NCBI GenBank assembly: GCA_018056275.1
Contig: JAGPFW010000033.1
Location: 1-7,265, forward strand
Length of the DNA: 7,265 nt
Reading direction: 5' to 3'
DNA from: Patescibacteria group bacterium
GTDB lineage: Bacteria; Patescibacteriota; WWE3; UBA101185; UBA10185
The notes under the pieces are model-generated. The model searched no databases and had not been told where the DNA came from. It worked only from the letters and a program-made list of their open reading frames with translations. The position numbers and the translations under genes are program-made. This document shows positions 6,246 through 7,265 of the stretch, in pieces. Position 1 is the stretch's first letter. Each line of letters begins with the position of its first letter.

Positions 6246-6331
6246 TTCTTGTTTGTTCTTCCTATTAAATTCTTATATGTATCTATAACCTATTTGAAAA
6301 GTTGTAGATTTGTTTGTGACCTATAAAAGTT
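6246..6331 (-). promoter_or_regulatory. Candidate promoter and leader of gyrA operon
   Basis: In the 86 bases between the pyrophosphatase stop and the gyrA ATG, the minus strand has TTTTCA (6295-6300, 4 of 6 to the -35 consensus) and TATAAG (6272-6277, 5 of 6 to the -10), separated by exactly 17 bases. Transcription would begin near 6265, just before AGGAAG (6258-6263), the likely RBS of gyrA. A weak AAAGT-GAA-ACTTT stem (6319-6331 region) follows the upstream stop codon but has no proper T-tail. Some read-through from the pyrophosphatase gene is therefore likely. Confidence 0.5.
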
Positions 6332-7265
6332 TCACTTTGTTAAAACCTTCTCAATTTGAGGAGCAATATCCTTTTTTCTACTCATTCTAGGTCCTATGTC
6401 TGCCACTCCTTGGTTACCTTGAGTCATAAACGCCTCTTCCAAAATTCTTTGTTCCTCTTCGTTAGTGTATAACACCTGCGAATTTACATTTAGAATGTCT
6501 GTTATAACAATGTATCCGATTCCCGCTCCCTCTTCTGATTTGGCGTTTTCTAATACCTTAATAAGCTCATCCTTTTTATCTAGAATCTTATCGGGTTCAA
6601 CTGTTTCTATTTGGTTTATATATACTTCTTTTTCCCCAAACTTGAAAACTTTAAAGTCTTTTTTGGCTATTTCTTCTAACGAAAGCCCCGTGATGTCTGA
6701 CTTTGCCTTAAAAATTTCAAATGTGAGTTTATCAATATCTGTGTGTAGCTTGTCCCCTATCTCGTGTGCAAACTCTGAATCTAATCCTGTTGTTGTGCTG
6801 GATTTTAATCCCATTGTGTCCGAAAGGAGTGCGCTTAGAATTAGATTCTTGGCAACTTTTGAAGGTTCAATCCCCTCTCGCTTAAATAATGAATAAATTA
6901 TTGAAGCAGTCGCCCCTACTGGAAGAATGGTGATTTGTAATGGAAAAGCAAAATTTAAGTTTACTTTGTGATGGTCAACGAGTTCCAAAACTTTTTCTGG
7001 GTCTACTTTTTCGTGTCTTTGAGATTCTTCGTTGTGATCCACAAGTATAAATTTGTCCTCTTTTGCGATTTCTGTTGTATCTAAACTTAGCGGGGTTTCC
7101 ACCTCAAATCTTTTTAAAACAAATTCCGTCTCTTTATTTATTTCTCCGGATCTTGCGGGAATAATTTTTGCATTAGGATATTTGTTTGTTTTTTCTAAAA
7201 ATTCGGCATATAAAATTGGTGAAGCAATACTGTCCAAATCTGGTGACTTATGCCCTGTTATGTAT
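6332..7265 (-). CDS. ppaC: Family II inorganic pyrophosphatase, 5' partial
   Basis: This is a manganese- or cobalt-dependent inorganic pyrophosphatase of the DHH superfamily, which hydrolyses pyrophosphate to phosphate in the cytosol and pulls nucleic acid and protein synthesis forward. The reading frame stays open to the window edge. Its first visible residues, YITGHKSPDLDSIAS, contain the GHxxPDxD metal motif, so the TTG at 7235-7237 is an internal Leu and not the start. Compared with the ~309-residue B. subtilis enzyme, only about five N-terminal residues are missing. Other ligands, in visible numbering, are Asp76 (LVDHNE), the His98-His99 pair (LVDHHK), Asp149 (LLSDT) and the substrate-binding SRKK at 295-298 in the C-terminal DHHA2 domain. 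No regulatory CBS/DRTGG insert is present. Its gene lies 86 bases upstream of gyrA in the same direction. Confidence 0.95.
   Translation of the reverse strand, partial: YITGHKSPDLDSIASPILYAEFLEKTNKYPNAKIIPARSGEINKETEFVLKRFEVETPLSLDTTEIAKEDKFILVDHNEESQRHEKVDPEKVLELVDHHKVNLNFAFPLQITILPVGATASIIYSLFKREGIEPSKVAKNLILSALLSDTMGLKSSTTTGLDSEFAHEIGDKLHTDIDKLTFEIFKAKSDITGLSLEEIAKKDFKVFKFGEKEVYINQIETVEPDKILDKKDELIKVLENAKSEEGAGIGYIVITDILNVNSQVLYTNEEEQRILEEAFMTQGNQGVADIGPRMSRKKDIAPQIEKVLTK

Noticed and set aside
7235..7237. TTG as start of the pyrophosphatase gene
   Set aside because: The frame is open upstream to the edge and encodes GHKSPD, part of the metal-binding GHxxPDxD motif. A start at TTG would remove essential ligands.

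Overview
This window looks like a piece of a low-GC bacterial chromosome carrying housekeeping genes. It has one rightward gene, one four-gene leftward block, and a 626-base AT-rich stretch at the left end with no substantial gene. TGA and TAG/TAA all act as ordinary stops (the Xer, RNase HII and PPase genes end in TGA), so the code is standard. That argues against SR1/Gracilibacteria, where UGA is read as glycine. The small genes, tight spacing, family II pyrophosphatase and CBS-less GuaB/GuaC-like protein would suit a streamlined genome such as a Patescibacteria/CPR member. This is inference, and a low-GC Firmicute is not excluded.

Layout. Positions 1-626 are AT-rich. They contain a perfect DnaA box (80-88), several small inverted repeats, a 21-codon leftward micro-ORF with a strong Shine-Dalgarno (143-208), and, just before the first gene, a TATAAT box, a 19-bp palindrome and a terminator-like hairpin. 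Positions 627-1616 (+) encode a complete tyrosine recombinase of the XerC/XerD type. A 52-base convergent gap follows. On the minus strand, in transcription order from the right edge, are: a family II (DHH) inorganic pyrophosphatase lacking only its first few codons (6332-7265); gyrA (3591-6245); rnhB for RNase HII (2760-3566); and a CBS-less IMP dehydrogenase/GMP reductase family gene (1669-2763). The last two overlap by four bases (GTGA). A good sigma70-type promoter candidate lies between the pyrophosphatase gene and gyrA, so gyrA-rnhB-guaB-like is probably one operon.

Function. Most products serve chromosome upkeep and nucleotide supply: gyrase for supercoiling, RNase HII for removing ribonucleotides and primers, Xer for chromosome dimer resolution, pyrophosphatase to drive polymerisation, and a purine nucleotide interconversion enzyme. 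I see no defence system, CRISPR array, insertion sequence or phage module, and no clear undescribed system. The most unusual item is the GuaB/GuaC-like protein. It keeps the catalytic Cys-x-Thr and flap Glu but has lost several otherwise near-invariant ligand-binding residues. The non-coding region before xer is the second place worth a look.
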